Assembly: GCA_036003705.1 (NCBI GenBank)
Contig: DASYSE010000116.1
Coordinates: 1-26,897, forward strand
Origin: CALGFH01 sp036003705
GTDB taxonomy: Bacteria > Actinomycetota > CALGFH01
Direction of reading: 5' to 3'
DNA length: 26,897 nucleotides
Under the pieces are notes generated by a model, which was not told the origin of the DNA, searched no databases, and was given only the letters and a program-made list of their open reading frames with translations. Below, in pieces: positions 1 to 7,884 of this stretch. The translations under genes and the position numbers were made by a program. The number at the start of each line of letters is the position of its first letter. Position 1 is the stretch's first letter.

Positions 1-1776
1 ATCTACGACTACCGGACCCTGGGGCAGGAGACGCCGCCGGCGATGGCGTTCGACACGGCGACCACCCAGCGGCTGCTCGGCATGCCGGGGCAGGTCACCG
101 CGGTCGACCTCGTGGCCACGCCCGGCACGGCACCTGGCGAGGCGGTCGGCATGTCGCGGCGACAGCTCCGGCGAATGGTGCTCGCTGAGGCCGCCATGGT
201 GGGGTTGCTGGGCGGTGTGGCCGGAACCGCCGCCGGCTACGCGCTCGCCGCGGCGGCCGTGCGGTTCCTGGACGGTGAGGCCGGGCCGGTGCCCGTCGTG
301 GTGCACCGGCCGGCCTTGCTGGCCGCACTGGCCATCGGGGTGGGCGTGACGGTGCTGTCGGCCTACGCCTCGGCGCGTCGGGCGGCGCGAATCCCCCCGC
401 TCGCCGCTTTGCACAGCGAGACCGTATTGCCGCACCAGGACCTCCGGCGGCGCACGCTCGCCGGCCTGCTCGTGGCCACACTCGGCGCCGCCATGTACAG
501 CTACGCCGCGCTGACAGATCGGGTCGACGAGCAGGCCGGGCTGGTGGGCCTGGCCGGGGCGGCGCTGCTCATCCTCGCCGTCGTCGTGCTCGCCCCGGCG
601 CTGTTCGGGCTGGGGCTGGGAGCGCTGTCCGCGCCGCTTGGCCGGCTCGGCGTCACCGGGCGGCTCGCGGCCGGCAACGCGCAGGGCAACCCACGGCGGA
701 CCGCGGCCACGGCGTCCGCGTTGATGATCAGCCTGTCGGTGGTCACCGGCCTGGCCATCGGCGGGCAGAGCCTGAAGGACAAGGTCACCGCCAGCGTGCG
801 GCGCGACGTGGGCGCCCAACTCGTCGCCGAGCCGACCGGTCGCGGGGCCACCATCCCGCAGGGTGCGGTCGAACAGCTCGCCGCGGTGCCTGGCGTGCGG
901 GCGGTTGCCGCGCTTCGCTACGCCTACCCCATGGTGCGGCTGGGCCCGGTCAGCACGCGGCAGCCCCTGACGGTCGTGGACCCGGCCGCGATCTGCAGCG
1001 CGCTGCGGCTGTCCATGGTCTCCGGCCGCAGCGAGGAGCTCGCTGGTGGCGTGTTCGTCAGCGCCGACCTGGCGAGGTTGTACCGGCTGTCGGTCGGCGA
1101 CCGGATCACGGTGCGCTGGCCGAGGGGTGGCGAGGGCGTGCTCACGGTCACCGGGGTGTACCGGGGATCCAGCCTCGTCCCCGGCGTGCTGGTCCCAGAG
1201 CAGGTCGCTCTGCCGCACCTGAAGCAGACCGGCGCCTCGGTCGCCTTTGTGGCGCTCGCCCCCGGCGCGGACCAGGCCGCCGTGCGCGCGGGGCTGGAGC
1301 GGGCCGTCGCCGACCGCCCCGACGTCGTGGTCCGCTCGCTGCGGCAGTACCTGGACCATCGGCTCGGCGCCGTGGACGTCGTCTTGAGGGTGTCGTATGC
1401 GCTGCTCGCGCTCGCCGTGGTCATCGGGCTGCTGGGCGTGGCCAACACGCTGGCGCTGGCGGTGCTGGAGCGCACCCGGGAGCTCGGCCTGTTGCGGGCG
1501 CTGGGGCTGACCCGGCGGCAGGTGCGGACCCTGGTACGGGTCGAAACGGCCCTGGTCGCCGTGCTTGGCGGGCTGCTCGGCATCGGCGGTGGCTATCTGC
1601 TCGGCGCGATGTTCCAGCGGACCGCCCTGCGAACAGGGCTGTTGGACGCCTCCGTGCCGGTCGGCCAGTTGGTGCTGGCCGTGGCCGGGCTGGCCGTGGT
1701 CGCCATGGCCGCGGCGGCCTGGCCGGCCAGGCGGGCCGCTAGGACCAACCTGCTGGCCGCCATCGCCGCCGAGTGA
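1..1776 (+). CDS. FtsX-like ABC transporter permease, 5' end cut off by the window
   Basis: The reading frame is open from base 1, so the N-terminus lies outside the window. The visible 592 residues are a large MacB/FtsX-type permease. A membrane region near the start ends in a helix and an ARRAARIPPLAAL stretch. Further hydrophobic helices follow, then an extracytoplasmic MacB-like region rich in VSADLARLYRLSVGD-type motifs. A second FtsX domain closes the protein with the hallmark ERTRELGLLRALGLTRRQV and the end motif PARRAARTNLLAAIAAE. Such proteins work with an ATPase in lipoprotein or lipid export or in mechanotransmission. The partner ATPase is normally encoded just upstream and is not in view. 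The protein looks internally shortened: VDLVATPGTAPGEA runs straight into MSRRQLRRMVLAEA, without the usual end of the periplasmic domain, the transmembrane helix and the RTRELALLRAVG segment. The family call is firm; activity is doubtful. Confidence 0.88.
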   Translation: MYDYRTLGQETPPAMAFDTATTQRLLGMPGQVTAVDLVATPGTAPGEAVGMSRRQLRRMVLAEAAMVGLLGGVAGTAAGYALAAAAVRFLDGEAGPVPVVVHRPALLAALAIGVGVTVLSAYASARRAARIPPLAALHSETVLPHQDLRRRTLAGLLVATLGAAMYSYAALTDRVDEQAGLVGLAGAALLILAVVVLAPALFGLGLGALSAPLGRLGVTGRLAAGNAQGNPRRTAATASALMISLSVVTGLAIGGQSLKDKVTASVRRDVGAQLVAEPTGRGATIPQGAVEQLAAVPGVRAVAALRYAYPMVRLGPVSTRQPLTVVDPAAICSALRLSMVSGRSEELAGGVFVSADLARLYRLSVGDRITVRWPRGGEGVLTVTGVYRGSSLVPGVLVPEQVALPHLKQTGASVAFVALAPGADQAAVRAGLERAVADRPDVVVRSLRQYLDHRLGAVDVVLRVSYALLALAVVIGLLGVANTLALAVLERTRELGLLRALGLTRRQVRTLVRVETALVAVLGGLLGIGGGYLLGAMFQRTALRTGLLDASVPVGQLVLAVAGLAVVAMAAAAWPARRAARTNLLAAIAAE

Positions 1777-1819
1777 CCGTGTCGCCCACGTCCACTGCCG
1801 TGCGCGAACCGGGGGTGTG

Positions 1820-2734
1820 ATGATCCAGGCCAGAGGACTGACTAAGCGGTTCGGCAGCACCCTGGCCGTCGACGACCTGTCGTTTGTGGTCGAGCCGGGC
1901 AAGGTGACCGGGTTCCTTGGGCCGAACGGCGCTGGCAAGTCCACCACCTTGCACCTGATGCTGGGCCTGATCCGTGGTGGTGGCCGCACCCTGTTCGACG
2001 GGCGGCCCTACCGGGAGCTGGCCTGCCCGATGCGCGTGGTCGGCGCCATGCTGGAGGCCAGGGCGTTGCATCCGCGCCGCAGCGCACGCGACCACCTGCG
2101 GATGCTGGCGGCCGCCGCGCGCGTCTCGGACCGGCGGGTGGACCAGGTGCTCGACCAGGTTGGGCTGACCCCGGTGGCCCACCGGCGGGCGGGCGGGTTC
2201 TCGCTTGGCATGACGCAGCGGCTCGGGCTGGCCGCGGCGCTGCTGGCCGAGCCGCGGGCGCTGCTGCTGGACGAGCCGGCCAACGGCCTGGACCCGCACG
2301 GCGTGGCCTGGCTGCGAGCGCTGCTGCGCGCTCAAGCCGCCCAAGGCCGAGCCGTGCTGGTCTCCAGCCACCTGCTCGCGGAGATGCAGCTGTTGGCCGA
2401 CCACTTGCTGGTGATGGGCCGTGGCCGGCTGCTCGCCGACGAGCCCACCGACCGGCTCCTGGGCCGCAGCCGCCGCAGCCACGTGCTGGTCCGCTCACCA
2501 GACGCCGACCGGCTGGCCGAGCTGCTCGTCGCCGAGGGCGCGACGGTGCAGCGCAGCGGCGCCAGCGAGCTGACCGTCCTCGGGATCAGCGCACAGGTCG
2601 TCGGCGAGCTGGCGCACGAGCACCGGCTGCGCCTGCACGAGCTGGCCAGCCGGAACGCCTCGCTGGAGGCGGCCTTCCTGGAGCTGGTCGACGGCGAGGT
2701 CGAGTACCTCCAGGGAGGGGCAGGCCGGCAATGA
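1820..2734 (+). CDS. ABC transporter ATP-binding protein (ABC-2 export type)
   Basis: A 304-residue nucleotide-binding subunit of an ABC exporter, which hydrolyses ATP on the cytoplasmic face to drive the membrane partner encoded next. Walker A is GPNGAGKST (residues 34-42), the signature is the FSLGMTQR variant (127-134), Walker B is ALLLDEP (147-153) and the H-loop histidine is in VSSHLLAEM (His184). The variant SLGM signature and the roughly 90-residue C-terminal tail are typical of the BcrA/drug-resistance-like and uncharacterised actinobacterial group. The ATG at 1820 directly follows an in-frame GTG at 1817 and either could be used; the frame is open further upstream, but that part overlaps the permease gene and looks non-coding. 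The stop overlaps the next start as ATGA, implying translational coupling. The substrate cannot be told from sequence. Confidence 0.93.
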   Translation: MIQARGLTKRFGSTLAVDDLSFVVEPGKVTGFLGPNGAGKSTTLHLMLGLIRGGGRTLFDGRPYRELACPMRVVGAMLEARALHPRRSARDHLRMLAAAARVSDRRVDQVLDQVGLTPVAHRRAGGFSLGMTQRLGLAAALLAEPRALLLDEPANGLDPHGVAWLRALLRAQAAQGRAVLVSSHLLAEMQLLADHLLVMGRGRLLADEPTDRLLGRSRRSHVLVRSPDADRLAELLVAEGATVQRSGASELTVLGISAQVVGELAHEHRLRLHELASRNASLEAAFLELVDGEVEYLQGGAGRQ

Positions 2735-3480
2735 CCGAGCTGCTTGTGTTCGAGTGGCGGCGGATGCGCTCGCTGCGCGGCACCTGGGTGCTGCTTTGGC
2801 TGGTGGTGGGCTTCGCGCTGCTGGCCGACCTTGCGGTCGGCCTCGGCAAGTTCAGAGAACCGGTAGATGCGGAGGGCGTGGCCTTCCACGTCGTCCAGCG
2901 TGACCTCATCGTGCGGTGGCTGGTGGCGGCGGCCATCGGCGCGCAGGCGTTCGGCCACGACTTCCGCTACGGCACGATCCGCCCCACGCTGCTGGCGTTC
3001 CCGCGTCGCCGCCAGGTGCTGGCGGGCAAGGCCGTGGCCAGCTTCCTGCTCGGCGCCGCCGCCGCCCTGGCAGCCTCCACGGCCTCCATGGCGCTCCTGC
3101 TGGTGCTGAGCACCTGGGACGGGAGCCTCCTCGCCGACCCGCGGCTGTGGCGGTCGATCGCGCTCGGGACCGTGACGGCCGGCCTGGTCCCCGCGCTCGC
3201 GGTCGGGCTGGCCGCCCTGGCCCGTGGCAGCGGGCTGGCGGTCGTCATGATCGTGCTGTGGGGTGGGGTGGTGGAGCCGCTCACCATCGTCGGTCTCGGC
3301 GGCGGCGCGGCCCGGGTGTTGCCCTTCCTGTCGCTGTTGCAACTGACCGCCTACACCCCCGTCTCCCAGGACCTCGGCTCGCCGGGGCCGCTGGCCTGGA
3401 CGGTGTTCCCGCTGTACCTGGCGGCGGTCCTCACCGCGGCCACGATCGCGCTCGCCAGACAGGACGCGACCACATCGTAG
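2731..3480 (+). CDS. ABC-2 type transporter permease subunit
   Basis: A 249-residue integral membrane protein and the evident partner of the preceding ATPase, with which it shares the ATGA overlap. It opens with a short cytoplasmic stretch rich in Arg (EWRRMRSLRGTW) and then shows about six hydrophobic helices: around residues 19-37, 66-80, 105-128, 144-165, 170-190 and 225-243. The cytoplasmic DFRYGTIRPTLLAFPRRRQVL segment is the usual ABC-2 motif, in which a gene product contacts the ATPase. The length fits the family (about 240-280). Nothing in it identifies the transported compound. The stop at 3478-3480 ends the transporter block and is followed by decayed mobile-element DNA. Confidence 0.9.
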   Translation: MTELLVFEWRRMRSLRGTWVLLWLVVGFALLADLAVGLGKFREPVDAEGVAFHVVQRDLIVRWLVAAAIGAQAFGHDFRYGTIRPTLLAFPRRRQVLAGKAVASFLLGAAAALAASTASMALLLVLSTWDGSLLADPRLWRSIALGTVTAGLVPALAVGLAALARGSGLAVVMIVLWGGVVEPLTIVGLGGGAARVLPFLSLLQLTAYTPVSQDLGSPGPLAWTVFPLYLAAVLTAATIALARQDATTS

Positions 3481-3603
3481 GATGCGCGGCAACCAACGGC
3501 CCACGGCGGCGGTGAACCTCCGAACCTCTCGGCGCCGGGAACCTCGTGTATGACCTTGACCTGCTGCTTCGCGTCGGGGCGGAAGTCCATGAGGATCACC
3601 GTC

Positions 3604-3874
3604 ATGGCGCTACAGCTCTATCTCATCTTCTGTCCGCTCATCGGCCGGCTTGCATTGCCGGCCTGCGGACGGGCGTCCAAGAACGCCGAGATCCTCGTGC
3701 TGTGACAGGAGTTCGCGGGTCTTGCGCCGACAGGTGACACGGCGACGCCTAATCCGGCCGGACCGCGCCATCCTCCCGGCGCCGACCGGGCTGCTGCCCA
3801 CGCAGCGTCGACACCGCCAGGCGGTGACGCCCACCACGCTGCTGCGCTGGCACCGCGACCTGGTGCCGCGCGCT
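3604..3874 (+). pseudogene. decayed transposase/integrase, N-terminal remnant
   Basis: The frame from ATG 3604 reads MALQLYLIFCPLIGRLAL then ASKNAEILVL, which resembles the start of a common actinobacterial integrase-core transposase (members begin with a hydrophobic stretch, then SKDAEILVLRHEVAVLRRQ). A TGA at 3703-3705 interrupts it. After about 3718 the match continues one frame over, reading VLRRQVTRRRL, IRPDRAIL, then PTTLLRWHRDLVPRA, which is the family's helix-turn-helix region. Homology stops near 3874 and the catalytic DDE core is absent. The gene therefore has an in-frame stop, a frameshift and a 3' truncation, and cannot make a transposase. The family match is from memory of such proteins. 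Confidence 0.72.
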
Positions 3875-4088
3875 ATCACGACGTTGTCAGGATTCTGTCG
3901 GAGAGTCCTCGCGGAGAGTGACAACGGTTGGCGCCGGTCACGGTATGGGGGTATCGACCCACCGACTCGATCTCCCACGCGCGGCATGCCGACGCCCGAG
4001 GATGGTCGAGCTAGCGGGGTCCAGACAGGAACGGCATGTTGTCGGGGCAGCCGGAAGGTGCTTTCCACGACGAGTTCACGCTGATCCA

Positions 4089-4124
4089 GCATGGCACGAC
4101 CAGCAGCCGCTGGTCGTGCCATGC
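4089..4124. repeat. perfect 15-bp inverted repeat (hairpin)
   Basis: The arms GCATGGCACGACCAG (4089-4103) and CTGGTCGTGCCATGC (4110-4124) are exact reverse complements around a 6-base loop, with one more A-T pair outside. The stem is far longer than expected by chance. No long T tract follows on either strand. It could be a terminator, a relic of a mobile-element end, or a palindromic repeat unit. Confidence 0.8.
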
Positions 4125-4128
4125 TTGG

Positions 4129-4147
4129 TGTGCCCTGGCAGGGCACA
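4129..4147. repeat. second hairpin directly after the 15-bp inverted repeat
   Basis: TGTGCCCT (4129-4136) pairs with AGGGCACA (4140-4147) around a GGC loop, giving eight pairs. It begins only four bases after the preceding hairpin ends, so the two form a double-hairpin unit. Confidence 0.7.
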
Positions 4148-4316
4148 TGCCGGAGCGTCCTGGTGGTCAACGCGCCCGCGTCCGGTATCCGTCGCGGCGG
4201 ATCTTGGTGTAGCGCCTGGGCAACCGAACCGCCGGACCCTCAACCAATGGTAGAAGGTTCGTATGCTGGCTAGTTGGGACCACCACACCCCACCTGACCA
4301 AGGCATTCCCAGCTCC

Positions 4317-4354
4317 AGCCGGCCCAGCGGGTGCCCCAGGGCTCTGGGCCGGCT
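4317..4354. terminator. 11-bp perfect hairpin downstream of the CHAP operon
   Basis: AGCCGGCCCAG (4317-4327) and CTGGGCCGGCT (4344-4354) are exact reverse complements, with a 16-base loop that contains a small GCCC/GGGC stem of its own. It lies about 90 bases beyond the stop of the minus-strand CHAP gene and so is the best candidate for that operon's terminator. There is no T tract, as is usual in high-GC actinobacteria. Confidence 0.45.
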
Positions 4355-4440
4355 ACCCGTCAGCTTCGTCTGGCACCCGGCGCTATTGCCACGAACTGGT
4401 CGCCTGGTATCGCCAGCGGCCTACCGACATCAGATTCTTC

Positions 4441-5124
4441 TCATCCCACAACCTTCTTGTGGATCTCCCGGATCCTCTCGAAGAGCAAGTTGAACGACTC
4501 CTCGGCCGAGGTCGTCCCCGGGACGACCAATGCGGCCTCGATCGTCTTGATCCGGTCGAACATCAAGTTCACGGTCTCCTCGGGGCTGGTCGTGCCTCTG
4601 ACCGTCAGCCCCTGAAAGATCGCCTCAAGCTGCTTCGCCTGCTCCGGAGTCATGTCATCCTCCTCAACCATGTGATACGCAGGGCGGCAATAGCCTGCAA
4701 TTGTTGATTCGCTGAGATCGTGAATAACCTTTCTAACTGCGTCAGCCTGATTGCCTTCTATCGTCAGCATGGTCCCGTTGGACATCACATCCACTACCAA
4801 GCCGATGTGGCTATAGCTGAAGATGGCAAGGTCACCCCGTAGCGGCGTTGCGGGCGTAGGGAAGAAACGCTTCCTGCGCGGGTCATCAAACCAATCTCGC
4901 ACCGCAAACACGCCCGCGGACTTCGGGAAGATTGACATGGGGATATTAGCCTTCTGCATGCACCACCACAGAAAGACAACACACCATTTAAACTCTTCTC
5001 CGGAAACTTCATGGCCATAGTAGGACGTATTGTACTTCACGTTGTTTATGAACTGCTGCCCCGTACCTACCTGGCTGCGCGCGATCTCGATGAGACGATC
5101 GACGACGGTCTGCCTGGTTGTCAT
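4441..5124 (-). CDS. CHAP/NlpC-like peptidoglycan hydrolase with tandem C-terminal repeats
   Basis: A 227-residue protein, likely an amidase or endopeptidase acting on peptidoglycan. The N-terminal half fits a CHAP/NlpC-P60-like fold. It has IARSQVGTG (14-22), the nucleophile Cys48 in FKWCVVFLWWC, His106 in YSHIGLVVDV preceded by RGDLAIFSY, and a third polar position in TIEGNQ (121-126). There is no signal peptide or membrane helix, which resembles phage endolysins or injected effectors more than housekeeping wall enzymes. After a MTPEQAKQLEAIF linker come two copies of a 26-residue unit (175-200 and 201-226), each with GTTS-x-EE and NLxFxRI; these are probably helical and may bind a wall or a partner. 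Base and codon use are clearly less GC-biased than in the surroundings, suggesting acquisition. The start overlaps the upstream stop as ATGA, so its translation is coupled. The specificity is unknown. Confidence 0.75.
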   Translation of the reverse strand: MTTRQTVVDRLIEIARSQVGTGQQFINNVKYNTSYYGHEVSGEEFKWCVVFLWWCMQKANIPMSIFPKSAGVFAVRDWFDDPRRKRFFPTPATPLRGDLAIFSYSHIGLVVDVMSNGTMLTIEGNQADAVRKVIHDLSESTIAGYCRPAYHMVEEDDMTPEQAKQLEAIFQGLTVRGTTSPEETVNLMFDRIKTIEAALVVPGTTSAEESFNLLFERIREIHKKVVG

Positions 5125-5558
5125 GAAACACCCCCGCTCCCTGTCGGGGGCATATCGTCGTCATCGAGGACTTTCACGACAAGGTTGCTTTCATTGACGA
5201 TGGCGGCGTCCTTGGGCTCCTGGTCGAAGTTCTCAGCCGGCTCTGCGTCCCCGTCTTCGGGATCCAGCTCCTTCTTGGTAGGAGGCTGCTTCAGCAGTTC
5301 TTCCTCCTCAAGAGTCATGCCTTGTTCCGTCATCCTCGCCTCCAATGCCTCTCGGCGACGGCGCAGCCCTGAGGACCTGCCGATGATGCTCTGCCTCGCC
5401 TCAGCTCCAAGCTGTCTCAACAGGACAACGACTCGGCGGCACACCAGCCGACGTGTCCTTCCAACTTCTTTTGAATTCCGTGCCACCTCCAGCTCGCTCA
5501 TCGTGAGAACGGAGGAGATCGACACCCGTGTGATGACTGGCGCAGGCAGATGGCCCAA
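5121..5558 (-). CDS. hypothetical protein, coiled coil plus acidic tail, coupled to the CHAP hydrolase
   Basis: I do not recognise this gene. From the TTG at 5558 it encodes 145 residues; an ATG at 5501 (MSELEVARN) would give 126 and is equally possible. The GGAGGG just before the TTG is too close to serve it well, and the ATG lacks a clear ribosome site. The protein has a basic, probably helical region (about residues 30-90, with RRLVCRRVVVLLRQL and LRRRREALEARM) and a very acidic C-terminal part with EEEELLK and LDDDDMPP. There is no signal peptide or membrane helix. Codons such as AGG, AGA, TTG and TCA are common, unlike the chromosomal core. It is translated immediately before the hydrolase with an ATGA overlap, so a chaperone, inhibitor or structural role for that enzyme is possible, but nothing shows it directly. 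Confidence 0.6.
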   Translation of the reverse strand: MGHLPAPVITRVSISSVLTMSELEVARNSKEVGRTRRLVCRRVVVLLRQLGAEARQSIIGRSSGLRRRREALEARMTEQGMTLEEEELLKQPPTKKELDPEDGDAEPAENFDQEPKDAAIVNESNLVVKVLDDDDMPPTGSGGVS

Positions 5559-6151
5559 CCCTCCATGCGCTTAAATATCGCGAACGCGAGAACGGTGCCA
5601 TTCCACTCGACCACTGTGGCGACGGGTGCGCGAGGGATCATCCCACCCGGCGGAGGCGTCGATCTGCACATGACCTGCCCCCTCCGACTCCGCACCAGGT
5701 TGACCATGATGCGAGGGGCGAAAGGCCCTGACAAGAGTTCTGGGAGGGTTTCGACAGTTGCTGCGCTTTTACACCTATTCGCATAGGCATAGATTTCACC
5801 TGTGATCGGCGGGTGTCTGGTCGGCCGGGGCGTCCGCGACCAGAGAGGACGGGCTTCAGAGGACGGGCTTCCTCCTGCAGTCACGGTGGAAGCGACGGCG
5901 CCCGGGTGCACCAGCTCCTACTCGGCATTGCCGTGCCCGGCCCGGCCGATCCGGTCCGTGGTCGCGGATGACGGAGCGCCGCAGGCGTGCTGCCTCCGCG
6001 TTCGGTGCGGGTCAGTAGTCCCAACGCGGCGCGTCGGGCTTAGAGTCACCCGGTGGTCGTCCAGGAGATCCGGGCGGCGCTTGTTCGAAGGATGGCACAA
6101 TTCGCCCAACGGATCTCGGGCCGCAGGCTGCCGAATCGAGGTTGACGGCGG
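5559..6151. other. non-coding stretch between the CHAP operon and the 6152 gene
   Basis: There is no supported gene in these 593 bases. Open frames of 78-137 codons on both strands overlap each other, lack ribosome sites and show no recognised motif. The left half is AT-richer than the rest of the window, and the right half (from about 5900) returns to typical GC. A short inverted repeat, CCTAT/ATAGG with a 4-base loop, occurs near 5772-5785. The promoters of the minus-strand CHAP operon and of the plus-strand gene at 6152 should both lie here, but I cannot place either with confidence. Confidence 0.5.
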
Positions 6152-6598
6152 ATGACAGCATCGCGGCGGGAGCGGCTTCCGACCACCAACCGGCTGCTGG
6201 CGGTGGTCGACAAGCCCGATGCCGCCGTGGCCGCCGCGGGCGCCCTCGCACAGGCGGGGTTCGCCGCCGACGCCGTCACGGTCCTGCAGGGCGACCAGGA
6301 CGCCGACCGGATCGACAGCCTCGGCAACGTCGGCGGGCGCTGGGCGCAGGTCCGGCGGCTGCTGTCGTTCACGCTGGCCGACCAGATGGTCGACCTCGCC
6401 GTCTATGTCGCCGCGCTGCGGGACGGCCGGACGGTGCTCTCGGTGCTGGCGCGGGGCGACGAGGAGCAGGACCGGGCCAGGCACGCGCTGGCCAGCTCGG
6501 GTGCGCATTTCATGAACTTCTTCGGGCGGTTCGCCACCGAGGAGGTCGCGCCCTGGCGCGGCAAGCCCCTGCCGCTGCCCTCCTACCTGCGCCGCTGA
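6152..6598 (+). CDS. conserved hypothetical protein, weak similarity to a stress-protein (GSP17M-like) fold
   Basis: 148 residues, soluble, with no signal peptide. The N-terminal part (LLAVVDKPDAAVAAAGAL, then AGFAADAVTVLQGDQDADRID) has the alternating pattern of a small alpha/beta domain. It resembles actinobacterial proteins loosely related to general stress protein 17M, where a strand, the helix DAAVAAAGALAQAGF and a second strand (AVTVLQG) precede a Gly-rich loop. The C-terminal half continues with DLAVYVAALRDGRTVLSVL and HALASSGAHFMNFFGRFATEEV; the ASSGAHFMNFFG motif is a recognisable feature of that group. The start at ATG 6152 lies after GAGG/GGCGG purine-rich bases. It stands alone, 248 bases before the FAH gene. 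The function is unknown and the family link is tentative. Confidence 0.7.
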   Translation: MTASRRERLPTTNRLLAVVDKPDAAVAAAGALAQAGFAADAVTVLQGDQDADRIDSLGNVGGRWAQVRRLLSFTLADQMVDLAVYVAALRDGRTVLSVLARGDEEQDRARHALASSGAHFMNFFGRFATEEVAPWRGKPLPLPSYLRR

Positions 6599-6846
6599 CC
6601 GGCCCCTCAGCACGACTTGGCCGGGGCGAAGAACACCAGGACCGAGTGGCGCTGGATGATGTCGTGGAAGCGGTGGGGAGCGGTGCGGGCGACGGGCGGC
6701 TCGTCCACGGTCGGCACCTCCGGGTCGGATGGCTCCGCATCCTACCCGCGGTATGGTGATCCGCGATGCACCGGCCACCGTCGTCCGCCACGCCAGGGAC
6801 GGGCGTGGCGTGTGAGCGTGGTCGCCGCCGAGCTCACGGAGTGCCT

Positions 6847-7812
6847 ATGAAGATTTGTCGCTATGTCGATGAGGGCGGCCCACGGGTCGGCTACCTGGAT
6901 GGGGAGCTGGTCGTTCCGGTGGCCGACGGCGAGGGCCCGGCCGGGCTGGAGGCCGTGCTCGACCTGGCCATGGCGGCCAACGCCGACCCGGGGCTGCGAC
7001 CGGGCCCGGCCGGCCAGCCGGTCCCGCTGGCCTCGACGCGCCTGCTCGCCCCCGTGGCCGACCCGCCGTCGATCCGCGACTTCTACGCCTTCGAGCAGCA
7101 TGTGCGCACGGCAAGGGCCCGCCGCGGCCTCGAGATGCATCCCGACTGGTACGAGCTGCCGATCTTCTACTTCACCAACCCGGCGGCGGTCCTCGGCCCC
7201 GGCGACCCGGTGGCCGCGCCGCCCCGCTCGGCCGAGCTCGACTCCGAGCTGGAGGTCGCCTGCGTGCTCGGCCGCGGGGGCCAGAACCTGCGCCTGGAGG
7301 ACGCCGATCGGGCGGTGGCCGGCTTCACCGTCATGAACGACTGGTCGGCGCGGGACGTGCAGCGGCGCGAGATGGCGCTGTCGCTCGGACCGGCCAAGGG
7401 CAAGGACTTCGCCACCTCGCTCGGTCCGACCCTGGTCACGGCCTCCGAGTTCGCGCCCGGGGGGACGCGGGAGGTGCCGAGCGCCATGATGACGGCCAGG
7501 GTCAACGGGGTCGAGTGGTCGCGGGCCGATCTGGACGGGCTGTGGTGGAGCTTCGCCGAGATGCTGGTCTACGCCAGCGAGTCGGCCCCGGTGCGCCGCG
7601 GTGACGTGCTCGGCTCCGGCACCTGCGGGACCGGCTGCATCCTGGAGCTGTCGCTGGTCCACGGCGTCGACAAGTATTCGTATCTTCAGCCGGGCGACGA
7701 GGTCGAGCTCGAGGTGGTCGGGTTGGGCGTGCTCGCCAACCGGGTGGTGGCCGGCGACGCCCCGCCCTTCCGGCCAGACCCCGACCGCATCCGACCTCGG
7801 CTCGGCCAGTGA
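6847..7812 (+). CDS. fumarylacetoacetate hydrolase (FAH) family protein
   Basis: 321 residues. FAH-family enzymes hydrolyse, hydrate, isomerise or decarboxylate beta-diketo or 2-oxo acids using a divalent metal; typical members are acylpyruvases, 2-oxo-4-pentenoate hydratases and fumarylpyruvate hydrolases. The N-terminal cap is followed by the FAH barrel, with SIRDFYAFEQHV (75-86) and the metal ligands Glu134 and Glu136 in SELEVACVLG and Asp165 in MNDWSARDVQ. The conserved GPAKGKDFATSLGP (181-194) and a C-terminal GDVLGSGTCGTGC also match. ATG 6847 is preceded by GGAG at a good distance, which decides the start over an open frame reaching further upstream. The stop is followed by the DinB-like gene. 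The exact substrate cannot be read from sequence; aromatic or amino-acid catabolism is the common setting. Confidence 0.9.
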   Translation: MKICRYVDEGGPRVGYLDGELVVPVADGEGPAGLEAVLDLAMAANADPGLRPGPAGQPVPLASTRLLAPVADPPSIRDFYAFEQHVRTARARRGLEMHPDWYELPIFYFTNPAAVLGPGDPVAAPPRSAELDSELEVACVLGRGGQNLRLEDADRAVAGFTVMNDWSARDVQRREMALSLGPAKGKDFATSLGPTLVTASEFAPGGTREVPSAMMTARVNGVEWSRADLDGLWWSFAEMLVYASESAPVRRGDVLGSGTCGTGCILELSLVHGVDKYSYLQPGDEVELEVVGLGVLANRVVAGDAPPFRPDPDRIRPRLGQ

Positions 7813-7884
7813 GCCCACAGGAGGGCCTTGGCCGGAGGGACCGGGGGACCCCGATGGGCCTCCGCGGTGGACCGGGGCCCGACC

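Larger units (their letters stand above)
3875..4440. other. gene-free stretch beside the transposase remnant, hairpin-rich
   Basis: I see no convincing coding sequence in these 566 bases. Short open frames exist on both strands, but none carries a recognisable motif, a good ribosome site or the codon use of the neighbours. The sequence holds three strong hairpins (listed separately at 4089-4124, 4129-4147 and 4317-4354). It probably consists of mobile-element debris and the 3' untranslated region of the minus-strand CHAP operon. Confidence 0.5.

Noticed and set aside
5498..5911. A 137-codon minus-strand frame overlapping the start of the coiled-coil gene
   Set aside because: It has no ribosome site or recognised motif and its first 40 codons lie in GC-rich non-coding sequence; it overlaps the better supported gene in another frame.
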